NCBI RefSeq assembly: GCF_030177755.1
Contig: NZ_CP126539.1
Span: forward strand, 3,124,001-3,188,000
From: Devosia sp. RR2S18
Lineage (GTDB): Bacteria; Pseudomonadota; Alphaproteobacteria; Rhizobiales; Devosiaceae
Length of the DNA stretch: 64,000 bases
Reading direction: 5' to 3'
The notes below the pieces were generated by a model. That model saw only the letters and a list, made by a program, of their open reading frames with translations. It did no database searches and was not told where the DNA came from. The first letter of the stretch is position 1. Each line of letters opens with the position of its first letter. Of this stretch, positions 53,308-62,210 are shown piece by piece. The translations under genes and the position numbers were made by a program.

Positions 53308-54258
53308 TCAGAACGGGCTGTCGGGAAAGTAGAACTGCTCGGCATTTTCCTGGGTGATCAGGGGCGAACCAAGGATGTATTCGCCGCGAACCGGGCCGTT
53401 GGAGGTGAAGTGCGCCACGGTGACGTCCATGGCGGTCGCGATCTGTGCCGGCGGATAGAGCACGTCGACGGGAACGAGCTCGTCGCCTTCCATTACGCCC
53501 TTGACGATCTCCTTCATGCCGGCGCCGCCGACCACGAACATCTCGTCTTCACGGCCAGCCTGGCGGATAGCTTCCACCACGCCGAGAGTGATGTCATCAT
53601 CCTGAGCCCAGACACCATCTATGTCAGGGAAGCGCGACAGGAAGTCCTGCATCACTTCGAAGCCGTCATCACGGTTCCAGTTGGCGAACTCGTCGTCGAG
53701 CACATTGATGCCCGAGCCTTCGATAGTGGACATGAAGGCGTCGAACCGCTCGGTGTCGAGCACGGTGGGGATGCCGCGCAGGATAACGATGTTGTCGCCT
53801 TCACCAAGACGGGTCATCATGTATTCGGCCGAGTTCACACCCATTTCGGTGTTGTTGCCGGACACATAGACGTCCTGGATGGTCGGATCGGTCAGGCCGC
53901 GATCTACCACGGTGATGAACGCACCCGCATCCTTAACGGCCCGAACCGGCTCAGTCAGGGGCTCGGATTCGAAGGGGAGCACAACGAGAGCGTCGATCTG
54001 CTGCACCGAAACAAGGTCTTCAAGATCGCTGGCCTGGTCCGACGGACCGTCGGCGGTGACGATGATGAGGTCGATATTGGGATGCGCAGCCTCGAGCCGC
54101 TTTTCGGCTTCTTGGGCATGCCAGTTGAGACCACCCATGAAACCATGCGTCGCGGCCGGGATCGAAACGCCGATCTTGACCTGTTCGTCCTGCGCCAAGG
54201 CAGAGCCGGCCAGAACGCTGGTGGCCATAAGGCCAAGTGCGATTGCCTTTAGAGACAT
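53308..54258 (-). CDS. Sugar ABC substrate-binding protein (RbsB-like)
   Basis: A 316-residue periplasmic protein with signal peptide (residues 1-22, ending ALA-QD). Type 1 fold motifs: 'VKIGVSIPAATHGFMGGLNWHAQEAEKRL', 'DALVVLPFESEPLTEPVRAV' and 'FITVVDRGLTDPTIQDVYVSGNN'. The sugar is unknown. GGGAGGA before the ATG at 54258 fixes the start. It is the last gene of a three-gene operon. Confidence 0.88.
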   Translation of the reverse strand: MSLKAIALGLMATSVLAGSALAQDEQVKIGVSIPAATHGFMGGLNWHAQEAEKRLEAAHPNIDLIIVTADGPSDQASDLEDLVSVQQIDALVVLPFESEPLTEPVRAVKDAGAFITVVDRGLTDPTIQDVYVSGNNTEMGVNSAEYMMTRLGEGDNIVILRGIPTVLDTERFDAFMSTIEGSGINVLDDEFANWNRDDGFEVMQDFLSRFPDIDGVWAQDDDITLGVVEAIRQAGREDEMFVVGGAGMKEIVKGVMEGDELVPVDVLYPPAQIATAMDVTVAHFTSNGPVRGEYILGSPLITQENAEQFYFPDSPF

Positions 54259-54331
54259 AAAAGTCCTCCCTACTATGTTCGGCACCGAAACACGGCGCCA
54301 GTGATCCCGCCCGTTAGGGGCGTGGAATTGG

Positions 54332-55351
54332 CTACTCGGCCTTCTTGCGCCCGGCGCGGAGCGAGCCACGCTGCAAGTAAACTGCCGCGATGATGATCAC
54401 GCCCTGAACCGCCCCGTTGAGGTAGTTGGAGATGATCTCGGTGAGATTGAGGATATTGCCAATGGCGGTCAGGATCAGCGCGCCGATCACTGTGCCGCCG
54501 ACCCGGCCGAAGCCGCCCTTGAGCATAGTGCCGCCGATGATCACCGCCGCGATGGCTTCAAGCTCCCAGAGGACGCCTGTTGCTGCCGAGGCGGAGCCCA
54601 GGCGCGGCACATAGATGATGGTGGCCAGCGACACGCATAGACCCTGCAGGATGAAAGTCATGGTGCGCACCCGGTCGACCTTAATAGCCGAATAGCGGGC
54701 AACATGCTCGTTGCTGCCAATGGCCATGCAGTAGCGGCCGAACGCCGTCCGGTTCATCAAAATCCAGCCCAGAATGGCGACGATGATGAAGACCCAGACA
54801 GGATAGGGCAGGCGCAGGAAGCTGTCGTAGTAGACCGGGCGGTAGATCTCGCGGGCGCTGTTGTTGAGCGACAGGGTCCCGCCATTGGCAAAGTAAGTCA
54901 CCAGCGAACGGTAGATTCCCATGGTGCCCAGGGTAACGATGAAGGCCTCGATCTTCCCTTTGGTGGTCAGAAAGCCGTTGATGAACCCCGCACCGACGCC
55001 CAGGATCAGCGAGCAGCCGATGCCCAGGACCACCGTCCAGATGGACACACCCATGGAATCCACCGCCCAGTTCATGACAATGATCATGACACCGGCGATG
55101 AAGGCGGCCATGGAGCCGACCGACAAGTCGATGCCGCCGGCCGTGATGACGAATGTGGCACCAACGGCGATAATGCCGATAAAGGCTGAACGGGTCAGCA
55201 GGTTGGTGACATTACCCTCGCCCAGAAAGAGCGGGTTGAGCGAATAGCCCAGGATGACCAGCAGGATCAGCGCGACGAGCGGCCCGGCGGTCTTAAGGTC
55301 GATGCGGAAGCCCTTGGACGACTTCACCGGTTCATGCGCTGAGACGCTCAT
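54332..55351 (-). CDS. Sugar ABC transporter permease (RbsC-like)
   Basis: A 339-residue permease with about ten helices and the BPD_transp_2 motifs 'FVITAGGIDLSVGSMAAFIAGVMI' and 'AAVIIGGTMLKGGFGRVGGTVIGALIL'. The start at 55351 (ATG, GGGG upstream) overlaps the ATPase 3' end by 20 bases; a GTG at 55360 is an alternative. Partner of the flanking ATPase and binding protein. Confidence 0.88.
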   Translation of the reverse strand: MSVSAHEPVKSSKGFRIDLKTAGPLVALILLVILGYSLNPLFLGEGNVTNLLTRSAFIGIIAVGATFVITAGGIDLSVGSMAAFIAGVMIIVMNWAVDSMGVSIWTVVLGIGCSLILGVGAGFINGFLTTKGKIEAFIVTLGTMGIYRSLVTYFANGGTLSLNNSAREIYRPVYYDSFLRLPYPVWVFIIVAILGWILMNRTAFGRYCMAIGSNEHVARYSAIKVDRVRTMTFILQGLCVSLATIIYVPRLGSASAATGVLWELEAIAAVIIGGTMLKGGFGRVGGTVIGALILTAIGNILNLTEIISNYLNGAVQGVIIIAAVYLQRGSLRAGRKKAE

Positions 55352-56876
55352 CTTCCCCACTTTGCTTGATGCCTGCGGCGTACCGCATGATTTCTGCTTC
55401 CTGGATTTCCGCGCCTTCCAGCGTTCCGGCCAGGCGCCCTTCCCGCATCACCAGCACCCGATGGGAGAGCCCGATGACCTCCTGCATCTCCGATGAGATG
55501 AGAATGATCGACTTACCCTCGGCCGCGAGCGCTGCGACGATGTGATAGATCTGCTGCTTGGTGCCGACATCGATGCCACGCGTCGGCTCATCCATGATGA
55601 TGATGTCCGGCTCGGTTTCCATCGTCTTGCCCAGCATTAGCTTTTGCTGATTGCCGCCCGAGAGCTTACCGACCTGAACTGAAGCATCGCGCGCCCGGAT
55701 ATCGAACCGGCGCGTGGCGCGCTCGAGGGCTTCGGCCTCGCTCGCGCCATTGAGAAAGCCGCCCTTGAGATGCTTTTTGATGGTCAGCAACGTAAGGTTG
55801 GGCTGCAGCCCCACGTTGAGGAGCAGCCCCTTGCCCTTGCGATCCTTGGTCATATAGGCGAGCCCGGCATCGACGGACTTGCCGACATCGGCGAAGTGGG
55901 TTTCCTCGCCACCGAGTTTGACGGAGCCGCCCGTCTTGTGGGTCAACCCGACGATTGCCTCTGCAACAGCCGTACGCCCCGAGCCGATAAGACCCGCAAA
56001 GCCCAGGATCTCGCCACGGCGCAGATCGAATGAAACGTCACGAACACCGGGCGCCTCGAGATTGCGCACCGCGAGCACGACGGGGGCATCGACATCGGGC
56101 TCGTGCTTGGGCGGATAGAGATTTGAGAGTTCGCGCCCCACCATCATCTGGGCGATGGAATCGGGGGTCAGCGCCTCGGTGCCCAGGGTTGCGATCAACT
56201 GCCCATCGCGCAGGACCGTCACCCGTTGGGCCAGCTGCATGATTTCGTCGAGCTTGTGCGAAATGAAGATCACGGCGACGCCGCGCTCGGTGAGCCGCTT
56301 GATCTGCTCGAACAGCGTTTCTGTCTCTCCCACCGAAAGCACGGCAGTGGGCTCATCCATGATCAACACACGCGCATCGCGGCTGATGGCTTTGGCGATT
56401 TCCACCATCTGCTTGTCGGCGACCGAAAGCGTGTTGATGCGAGCATCGGGATCGACGCGCACATGTAGCGTATCCAGAATGGCCGCAGCGCGGCGGCGCA
56501 TCTCCCCAAGGTCGAGGAAACCAAACTTCTTGATCTCGCGACCAAGAAAGATCGAGTCAGCGACCGTCAGGTGCTCGGCAAGATTGAGCTCCTGGTGGAT
56601 AAGCACGATACCCATTGCCTCCGCCTCGCCATTGGGCGGAAGCGTGACCACCTTGCCATCGTAGGTGATGGTGCCGGAGGTGGGCTGCTCGATACCGGAA
56701 AGAACTTTGATGAGAGTGGATTTGCCGGCGCCATTTTCGCCGATGATGGCGTGAACCTCGCCAGGACGAATGTCAAAATCGATGCTGAACAGCACAGGGA
56801 TGTCGCCGAACGACTTGGAGATCCTGTTAGCCGACAGGATTGCAGGCGCAGCGGTGCCCTCGGCACTCGACATCAT
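55332..56876 (-). CDS. Sugar ABC transporter ATPase (RbsA-like)
   Basis: A 514-residue protein with two tandem ABC domains. The first has 'GENGAGKST', 'VLIMDEPTAVLS' and 'VIFISHKLDE'; the second has 'GLIGSGRTAVAEAIV', 'LSGGNQQKLMLGKTM' and 'IIIMDEPTRGID'. It is the first gene of the operon, downstream of the divergent LacI regulator and the paired operators. Confidence 0.9.
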   Translation of the reverse strand: MMSSAEGTAAPAILSANRISKSFGDIPVLFSIDFDIRPGEVHAIIGENGAGKSTLIKVLSGIEQPTSGTITYDGKVVTLPPNGEAEAMGIVLIHQELNLAEHLTVADSIFLGREIKKFGFLDLGEMRRRAAAILDTLHVRVDPDARINTLSVADKQMVEIAKAISRDARVLIMDEPTAVLSVGETETLFEQIKRLTERGVAVIFISHKLDEIMQLAQRVTVLRDGQLIATLGTEALTPDSIAQMMVGRELSNLYPPKHEPDVDAPVVLAVRNLEAPGVRDVSFDLRRGEILGFAGLIGSGRTAVAEAIVGLTHKTGGSVKLGGEETHFADVGKSVDAGLAYMTKDRKGKGLLLNVGLQPNLTLLTIKKHLKGGFLNGASEAEALERATRRFDIRARDASVQVGKLSGGNQQKLMLGKTMETEPDIIIMDEPTRGIDVGTKQQIYHIVAALAAEGKSIILISSEMQEVIGLSHRVLVMREGRLAGTLEGAEIQEAEIMRYAAGIKQSGEDERLSA

Positions 56877-56935
56877 GATTCCTCCCCTTGGACATGGCGG
56901 TTTTACGGAGCCGGCTCTCTGTCCACGAGCTCAGA

Positions 56936-56970
56936 TGTAAAGGTTTTCAGGATTGATGTAAAGGTTTACA
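56936..56970. promoter_or_regulatory. Paired LacI-type operators
   Basis: A perfect palindrome TGTAAAGGTTTACA (56957-56970) and an imperfect copy TGTAAAGGTTTTCA (56936-56949) are 21 bases apart, two helical turns. They lie between the ABC operon (start 56876) and the lacI-like gene (start 57080), a natural place for autoregulation and sugar control. Confidence 0.65.
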
Positions 56971-57079
56971 GTGCCTGCAGAGCCTATAGCTTGTGTACAG
57001 GCTCTGGTGTCGCTCGCACCTTGTGCTAAAGGCAAAAAGCGGGCCACCCGGGGGAGGATCGCGCGGGTCGGAGCGCCAA

Positions 57080-58111
57080 GTGCTGCAACGGAAACTGGCC
57101 ACCATTGAAGATGTCGCGGCGCGGGCCGGCGTGTCCATCGCCACCGTCAGCCGCGCCATCAACGAGCCTACAAAGGTGGCGGCAGAAACCCGGCGGCGGG
57201 TGACCGAGGCGATCGCCCAGACCGGCTACACCACCAATGCCATGGCCCGCTCGCTGCGCATGCGGCGCAGTAACATGATCCTTATCCTTGCCCCCGATGT
57301 CGGCGACCCGAACTTCTCCAACATCCTGGTGGGGCTCGAGACAGAAGCAAGCAAGCGCGGCTATGGTGTGCTGATCGGCAATACGCAGAACGACCCCAGC
57401 CGAGAGACGGACTATCTGCGTTTCATCAGTTCCAACCAGGCAGACGGGCTCATCCTCTTTACCGGGCACCTACCCTATGGCTTTGGCCAGGAGGGCCCGC
57501 TGACACGGCTACCGCCTATGGTCGCCGTCAACGAGCCAGTTCCCGACAGCGACGTTCCCTTTGTGGGCGTGGACAATTTCGAAGGAGCGCGGATCGCCAC
57601 CGAGCATCTGATCTCGCAGGGGCACCGCCGCATCGGTTTTATCGGCCGCTCCACGAGCAAGATGATCAACACGCTGCGCGAGCGCGGCTATCGCGCGGCG
57701 CTGGAGGGCGCCGGCATACCCATCGAGCCGCGGCTGATCCTGGATGGTGATGGCACGACGGAAAGCGGCCGCGCGGCAGCCGAGCATATGTTTGTGCGCG
57801 ATGTGCTGCCCACCGCGTTTTTTTGCGTGAACGACGCGACAGCCCTGGGCGTGATCATCGCGCTCAATGCACGGCGCTATGATCTGCCGCGACAGTTTTC
57901 GGTGATGGGGTTTGACGACATCTCCTTTGCCAACTTTGTCTCCCCATCGCTCACCACCATGAAGCAGCCGCGCCTCAAGATGGGTGAGGAAGCGATGGAA
58001 TTGCTGTTGGCGTTGTTGGAGGGCGAGGCGCCGCGGCAGAACGAGGTTCTGCTGCGGGCCGAACTCATCGTGCGCAATTCGGTGGCGCGGATTTCGAGCG
58101 ATCGCCGCTGA
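57080..58111 (+). CDS. LacI-family transcriptional regulator
   Basis: A 343-residue regulator. The HTH is 'ATIEDVAARAGVSIATVSRAINEPTKVAAETRRRVTEAIAQTGYTTNAMARSLR' (about 7-60), followed by the periplasmic-binding-protein-like sensor domain ('ILAPDVGDPNFSNILVGLETEASKRGYGVLIGNTQND', 'GVDNFEGARIATEHLISQGHRRIGFIG'). The GTG at 57080 has GGAG six bases upstream; a longer frame from 56993 lacks family similarity. It probably represses the divergent sugar importer. CobF begins 44 bases downstream. Confidence 0.9.
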   Translation: MLQRKLATIEDVAARAGVSIATVSRAINEPTKVAAETRRRVTEAIAQTGYTTNAMARSLRMRRSNMILILAPDVGDPNFSNILVGLETEASKRGYGVLIGNTQNDPSRETDYLRFISSNQADGLILFTGHLPYGFGQEGPLTRLPPMVAVNEPVPDSDVPFVGVDNFEGARIATEHLISQGHRRIGFIGRSTSKMINTLRERGYRAALEGAGIPIEPRLILDGDGTTESGRAAAEHMFVRDVLPTAFFCVNDATALGVIIALNARRYDLPRQFSVMGFDDISFANFVSPSLTTMKQPRLKMGEEAMELLLALLEGEAPRQNEVLLRAELIVRNSVARISSDRR

Positions 58112-58155
58112 GAGCGCTTGCCAGACGCTCCGGCCGGATGCAAAGCCTTCTCTTC

Positions 58156-58887
58156 ATGAAGACCCTTCTCATCATCGGCATCGGAACGGGCAATCCCGAG
58201 CACGTCACCGTGCAGGCCATCAATGCCCTCAACCGGGCGGATGTGCTGTTTATTCCCGACAAGGGCGCCGGCAAGGGCGATCTGGCCGAGGTGCGGCGCG
58301 ACATCATCGCGCGCTATGTCACCAATCCGGCGAGCCGCTCCATTCTGTATGATGTGCCTAGGCGCGATGCCGCAAATCCCGACTATGAGGGGGGCGTGGA
58401 AGAGTGGCACCGGGCGCTGGCGCAGCGCTTTTCCGGGCTGCTCAGGGAGGTGCCGGAGGACGGGGCTGGAGCGTTCCTGGTCTGGGGTGACCCGGGGCTT
58501 TATGATTCCACCATCCGCATTATCGAGCGCCTGCGGGAGACTGAGGCAATCGCGGTCGAGATTATCCCCGGCATCACAGCCATCCAGGCGCTGACGGCAG
58601 CGCATGGGATTGCGCTCAACCGCATCGGCATGCCGGTCCACATCACCACCGGCCGGCGGCTCGGGGATGTGGCGGAAGATAGCGTGGTTATGCTCGACGG
58701 GCAGACAGCGTTCATGGAAGCCGATGCGGATCTTGAAATCTTCTGGGGCGCCTATCTTGGCACCTTAGACGAAATTACCGTCAGCGGACGATTGGGCGAT
58801 GTCCGTGACGAGATCGTCGCCACCCGCAAGGCCGCACGTGAGCGGCATGGCTGGATCATGGATACCTACCTCCTGCGTAAGCGCTGA
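58156..58887 (+). CDS. cobF: Precorrin-6A synthase (deacetylating)
   Basis: A 243-residue SAM-dependent methyltransferase that methylates precorrin-5 at C-1 and releases acetate in the aerobic cobalamin pathway. Motifs: 'IIGIGTGNPEHVTVQAINAL', 'FLVWGDPGLYDSTIRIIERL' and 'EIIPGITAIQALTAAHGIALN'. Two ATG codons (58138 and 58156) lack a clear ribosome binding site; the second fits the family N-terminus better. CobF marks the aerobic rather than the anaerobic route. Confidence 0.9.
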   Translation: MKTLLIIGIGTGNPEHVTVQAINALNRADVLFIPDKGAGKGDLAEVRRDIIARYVTNPASRSILYDVPRRDAANPDYEGGVEEWHRALAQRFSGLLREVPEDGAGAFLVWGDPGLYDSTIRIIERLRETEAIAVEIIPGITAIQALTAAHGIALNRIGMPVHITTGRRLGDVAEDSVVMLDGQTAFMEADADLEIFWGAYLGTLDEITVSGRLGDVRDEIVATRKAARERHGWIMDTYLLRKR

Positions 58888-58926
58888 GGCTTCTGTCCGG
58901 TGGCACAAGCGTGCTAAACCGGCGCC

Positions 58927-60096
58927 ATGTCCTTGGCCCTGCCGATAGACCTGCCACGGCGCCGCGGCGCCTGCCCCTCGCTTGATGCCCCCATGCAGAC
59001 CGGCGATGGTCTTTTGGCGCGCATTCGCGTGCGTGGGGCGCGGCTTACGCCGGGGCAGTTGGCCGAGATCGGTCAGTTAGCCATCGCGCATGGCAATGGC
59101 TTGGTGGAGATCAGCGCCAGAGGCAATCTGCAGGTTCGGGGGCTGAGCAAGGGCACTGCCCCCCTCTTTGCGGCAGCGGTGGAACAGACAGTCGCCATCG
59201 AACGCGGCCTCGTCGTCGAGACACCGCCTTTGGCGGGCGAGGACCCACAGGAGCAGGCAGATCCGCGTTCCTTAGCACAGCGTATTCGCGACGCTGCCCG
59301 GGAGCTGGAGGGTCGTTTAGGCCCCAAGGTCACTGTAATTGTGGATGGAGGCGGGCAGGTCCGTCTCGATGCCCTCAAGGCGGATATCCGACTTACCGCC
59401 AACGGGGGCAATGAGTGGCTGTTTGCGATTGGACGGGGTGAAGCGGAGAGCTGTTCTGCACAAGAGGCGGTGGCGAAGGCACTCGACGCGTTAAAGCAGA
59501 TCGCGGCACGCGGGCCTGCGGCACGGGGAGCGGATTTAGTCTCAGGACCACCGCAACGCAGCGGCACAGTTGAACCTAACGTGGGCACCGTTGTACTCCG
59601 ATCAGGGGCGGCGTTTGGGTTGACACTGCCATTCGGGGCCACGGACGGGAGAACACTGGTCGAGCTTGCGGGCGTGGCCGATGCGGCGCGTGTCGCTGCC
59701 TTCGTTCTCGCGCCGCATCACGGCTTAATCGCTATCGGTGGCGACGAGGCATTTGGAAGGGAAGCCGGTGCGCTGGGGTTCGTCACGCAAAGCTCTGACG
59801 CTCGCCTGCGGATCAGCGCCTGCATCGGCAGCCAAGGCTGCGCCTCAGGGCATATCCCCGCACGGCGGATCGCCAGTCAGTTGGCGGCCCACAACTTGCC
59901 GCGTTCGCCGCAGCACCTGCATGTGTCTGGCTGCGTCAAAGGCTGTGCTCACCCCCGCCCCATCGATTACACACTGGTCGGCACTGGCGATGGTTGTGGT
60001 CTTGTGGTCGGCGGCACGGCAGGCGATACACCGCGCATGTTGTTGCAAGAAGACCAGATCGAGTCTGCGCTCACGCAAGCCCTGCAGCAGGGGTGA
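58927..60096 (+). CDS. cobG: Precorrin-3B synthase
   Basis: A 389-residue sulfite/nitrite-reductase-fold protein that uses oxygen to make precorrin-3B. The N-terminal 'RRGACPSLDAPMQTGDGLLARIRV' and the Fe-S cysteines in 'RISACIGSQGCASGHIPARRIA' and 'LHVSGCVKGCAHPRPIDYTLVG' are typical. It shows that this strain makes B12 aerobically. It precedes cobH with one base between. Confidence 0.93.
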   Translation: MSLALPIDLPRRRGACPSLDAPMQTGDGLLARIRVRGARLTPGQLAEIGQLAIAHGNGLVEISARGNLQVRGLSKGTAPLFAAAVEQTVAIERGLVVETPPLAGEDPQEQADPRSLAQRIRDAARELEGRLGPKVTVIVDGGGQVRLDALKADIRLTANGGNEWLFAIGRGEAESCSAQEAVAKALDALKQIAARGPAARGADLVSGPPQRSGTVEPNVGTVVLRSGAAFGLTLPFGATDGRTLVELAGVADAARVAAFVLAPHHGLIAIGGDEAFGREAGALGFVTQSSDARLRISACIGSQGCASGHIPARRIASQLAAHNLPRSPQHLHVSGCVKGCAHPRPIDYTLVGTGDGCGLVVGGTAGDTPRMLLQEDQIESALTQALQQG

Positions 60097-60097
60097 G

Positions 60098-60730
60098 ATG
60101 GTGCAGTACGACTATATTAAGGATGGCGATGCCATCTACCGGCAGTCTTTCGCCATCATCCGAGCGGAAGCCGATCTGTCGCGCTTTTCCGCCGACGAGG
60201 CGGAATTGGCGATACGGATGATCCACGCCGCGGGCATGGTCGAGGCAGCAGAGCATTTCGTTTTCGGCCCCGGCTTCGTCGCCACTGCGCGCGCCGCACT
60301 TGCAGCAGGCGCCCTCATATTCTGCGATGCTGAGATGGTGGCACGAGGCGTAACAGCAGCGCGCCTCCCGGCAAGCAACGAGGTGCTCTGCACACTGAGG
60401 GACCCGCAGACACCTGCCCTGGCTGGCGAGATCGGCAACACCCGCTCGGCCGCAGCGCTGCGGCTTTGGCTGCCACGGCTCGCAGGCGCCGTTGTCGCCA
60501 TCGGCAATGCGCCAACCGCACTCTTCCACTTGCTCGAACTTCTCCGTGATGGGGCACCGAAACCAGCCGCGATCTTAGGCATGCCAGTTGGCTTCGTCGG
60601 TGCCGCTGAATCCAAGGATGCGCTGGCTGAGAATTCCTATGGGGTGCCCTTTGCCATCGTGCGGGGACGGCTTGGCGGCTCTGCCATGACGGCAGCTGCG
60701 CTCAATGCCTTGGCGAGGCCGGGCATATGA
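60098..60730 (+). CDS. cobH: Precorrin-8X methylmutase
   Basis: A 210-residue mutase that moves a methyl group from C-11 to C-12 to give hydrogenobyrinate. Motifs: 'DYIKDGDAIYRQSFAIIRAEADLSRFSADEAELAIRMIHAAG' with the catalytic His, 'IFCDAEMVARGVTAARLP' and 'PTALFHLLELLRDGAPKPAAILGMPVGFVGAAESKDAL'. The start at 60098 follows the cobG stop by one base; a longer upstream frame is a shadow of cobG. Confidence 0.93.
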   Translation: MVQYDYIKDGDAIYRQSFAIIRAEADLSRFSADEAELAIRMIHAAGMVEAAEHFVFGPGFVATARAALAAGALIFCDAEMVARGVTAARLPASNEVLCTLRDPQTPALAGEIGNTRSAAALRLWLPRLAGAVVAIGNAPTALFHLLELLRDGAPKPAAILGMPVGFVGAAESKDALAENSYGVPFAIVRGRLGGSAMTAAALNALARPGI

Positions 60731-61452
60731 TCGGCAAGCTCATCGGCGTCGGTACGGGCCCGGGCGACCCCGAACTCCTTACCCTCAAGGCCGCCCGCGC
60801 CATCGAGAACGCCGATGTCGTGGCGTTTTTCGCCAAGCAGGGCAATTCCAGCAATGCCAAAGCCATTGTTGCGGGGCTGATCCGGCCCGGCACCATCGAG
60901 GAGCCGCTTGGGTATCCGGTCACCACCGAGATCGACCGGCGCCATGCGGATTATAAGAGCGCCACAACCGCGTTTTACGAGGATGCCGCCCGTCGCGTCG
61001 CCAGCCATCTCGATGCTGGCCGCAATGTAGCCGTGCTCAGCGAAGGCGATCCGCTGTTCTACGGCAGCTACATGCATCTGCATGTGCGTCTGGCCCCACG
61101 CTATGACACCGAAGTCATCCCCGGGATCACGGCCATGTCGGGCTGCTGGTCGGCGGCGGGCCTGCCGCTGGTGCAGGGCGACGATATCCTCACGGTGCTG
61201 CCTGGGACGCTGGAGGAAACAGATCTCGCCGGGCGACTGGACGGCAGTGATGGCGCGGTGATCATGAAGGTGGGGCGCAACCTGCCCAAAATTAGGCGGG
61301 CATTGGCAGCATCCGGTCGGCTCGACGGCGCCATCTATGTCGAACGGGGGACCATGGCGAATGGGTATTCCATGCCCCTCGCCCGCAAGGCGGACGATAT
61401 AGCACCCTATTTCGCCCTCGTGCTGGTACCGGGCTGGAGTACGAGGCCATGA
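60727..61452 (+). CDS. cobI: Precorrin-2 C20-methyltransferase
   Basis: A 241-residue SAM-dependent methyltransferase. Motifs: 'GKLIGVGTGPGDPELLTLKAARAIENADVVAFFAKQG', 'VAVLSEGDPLFYGSYMHLHVRL' and 'EVIPGITAMSGCWSAAGLPLVQGDDILTVLPGTL'. Four-base overlaps join it to cobH and cobJ. Confidence 0.94.
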   Translation: MIGKLIGVGTGPGDPELLTLKAARAIENADVVAFFAKQGNSSNAKAIVAGLIRPGTIEEPLGYPVTTEIDRRHADYKSATTAFYEDAARRVASHLDAGRNVAVLSEGDPLFYGSYMHLHVRLAPRYDTEVIPGITAMSGCWSAAGLPLVQGDDILTVLPGTLEETDLAGRLDGSDGAVIMKVGRNLPKIRRALAASGRLDGAIYVERGTMANGYSMPLARKADDIAPYFALVLVPGWSTRP

Positions 61453-62210
61453 GTGGGCAGCTGATCGTCGTCGGGACTGGCCCCGGCAATCCCGCGCAAA
61501 CCACCCCGGAAGCCCTCTCGGCTATCGAGCGATCAAACGTCTTCTTTGGGTACGGCCCTTATCTGGATCGCCTCCAGTTGCGGCCAGACCAGCGGCGCGT
61601 CGCTTCCGATAACCGCGAAGAACTGGCGCGCGCCAAGGATGCGCTGATGACGGCCGCCTCGGGCGAGCAGGTCTGTGTTGTGTCGGGTGGCGATCCAGGC
61701 GTTTTCGCCATGGCGGCGGCGATTTGCGAAGCCATCGAGGATGGGCCGCCTGCCTGGCGTGAGCTGCACCTGGAAGTTGTGCCTGGGGTGACCGCGATGC
61801 TAGCCGTCGCTGCCCGCGCCGGAGCGCCGTTGGGACATGACTTTTGCGCGATTTCGCTCTCGGACAACCTCAAGCCTTGGCCGCTGATCGAACAGCGACT
61901 GCGGGCCGTGGCTGGCGCCGGATTGGTGATCGCGCTCTATAATCCCATCAGCAGGGCACGCCCTTGGCAGTTGGGAACCGCCTTCGCCATTCTGCGGGAG
62001 GTTCTGCCCTGGTCGACACCGGTGATCTTCGGTCGCGCCGCTGGCCGCCCCGATGAGGCAATCACGGTGGTCACTCTGGCCGAAGCTGACCCCAACCGGG
62101 CCGACATGGCCACCTGCGTTATCATTGGTTCTCCCGACACCCGGATCATCGAACGTCCAGGACAGGCACCGCTGGTTTATTCCCCACGCTCGGCTGGAGA
62201 GCGATTGTGA
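61449..62210 (+). CDS. cobJ: Precorrin-3B C17-methyltransferase
   Basis: A 253-residue SAM-dependent methyltransferase that also contracts the ring. Motifs: 'LIVVGTGPGNPAQTTPEALSAIERSNVFFGYGPYLDRL', 'VCVVSGGDPGVFAMAAAICEAIE' and 'VVPGVTAMLAVAARAGAPLGHDFCAISLSDNLKPW'. Its stop overlaps the cobL start directly; cobK, which often comes next, is missing here. Confidence 0.94.
   Translation: MSGQLIVVGTGPGNPAQTTPEALSAIERSNVFFGYGPYLDRLQLRPDQRRVASDNREELARAKDALMTAASGEQVCVVSGGDPGVFAMAAAICEAIEDGPPAWRELHLEVVPGVTAMLAVAARAGAPLGHDFCAISLSDNLKPWPLIEQRLRAVAGAGLVIALYNPISRARPWQLGTAFAILREVLPWSTPVIFGRAAGRPDEAITVVTLAEADPNRADMATCVIIGSPDTRIIERPGQAPLVYSPRSAGERL

Noticed and set aside
58112..58155. Cobalamin riboswitch before the cob genes
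   Set aside because: Only 44 bases separate the LacI gene from cobF, too short for a B12 riboswitch, and no B12-box-like sequence was seen.
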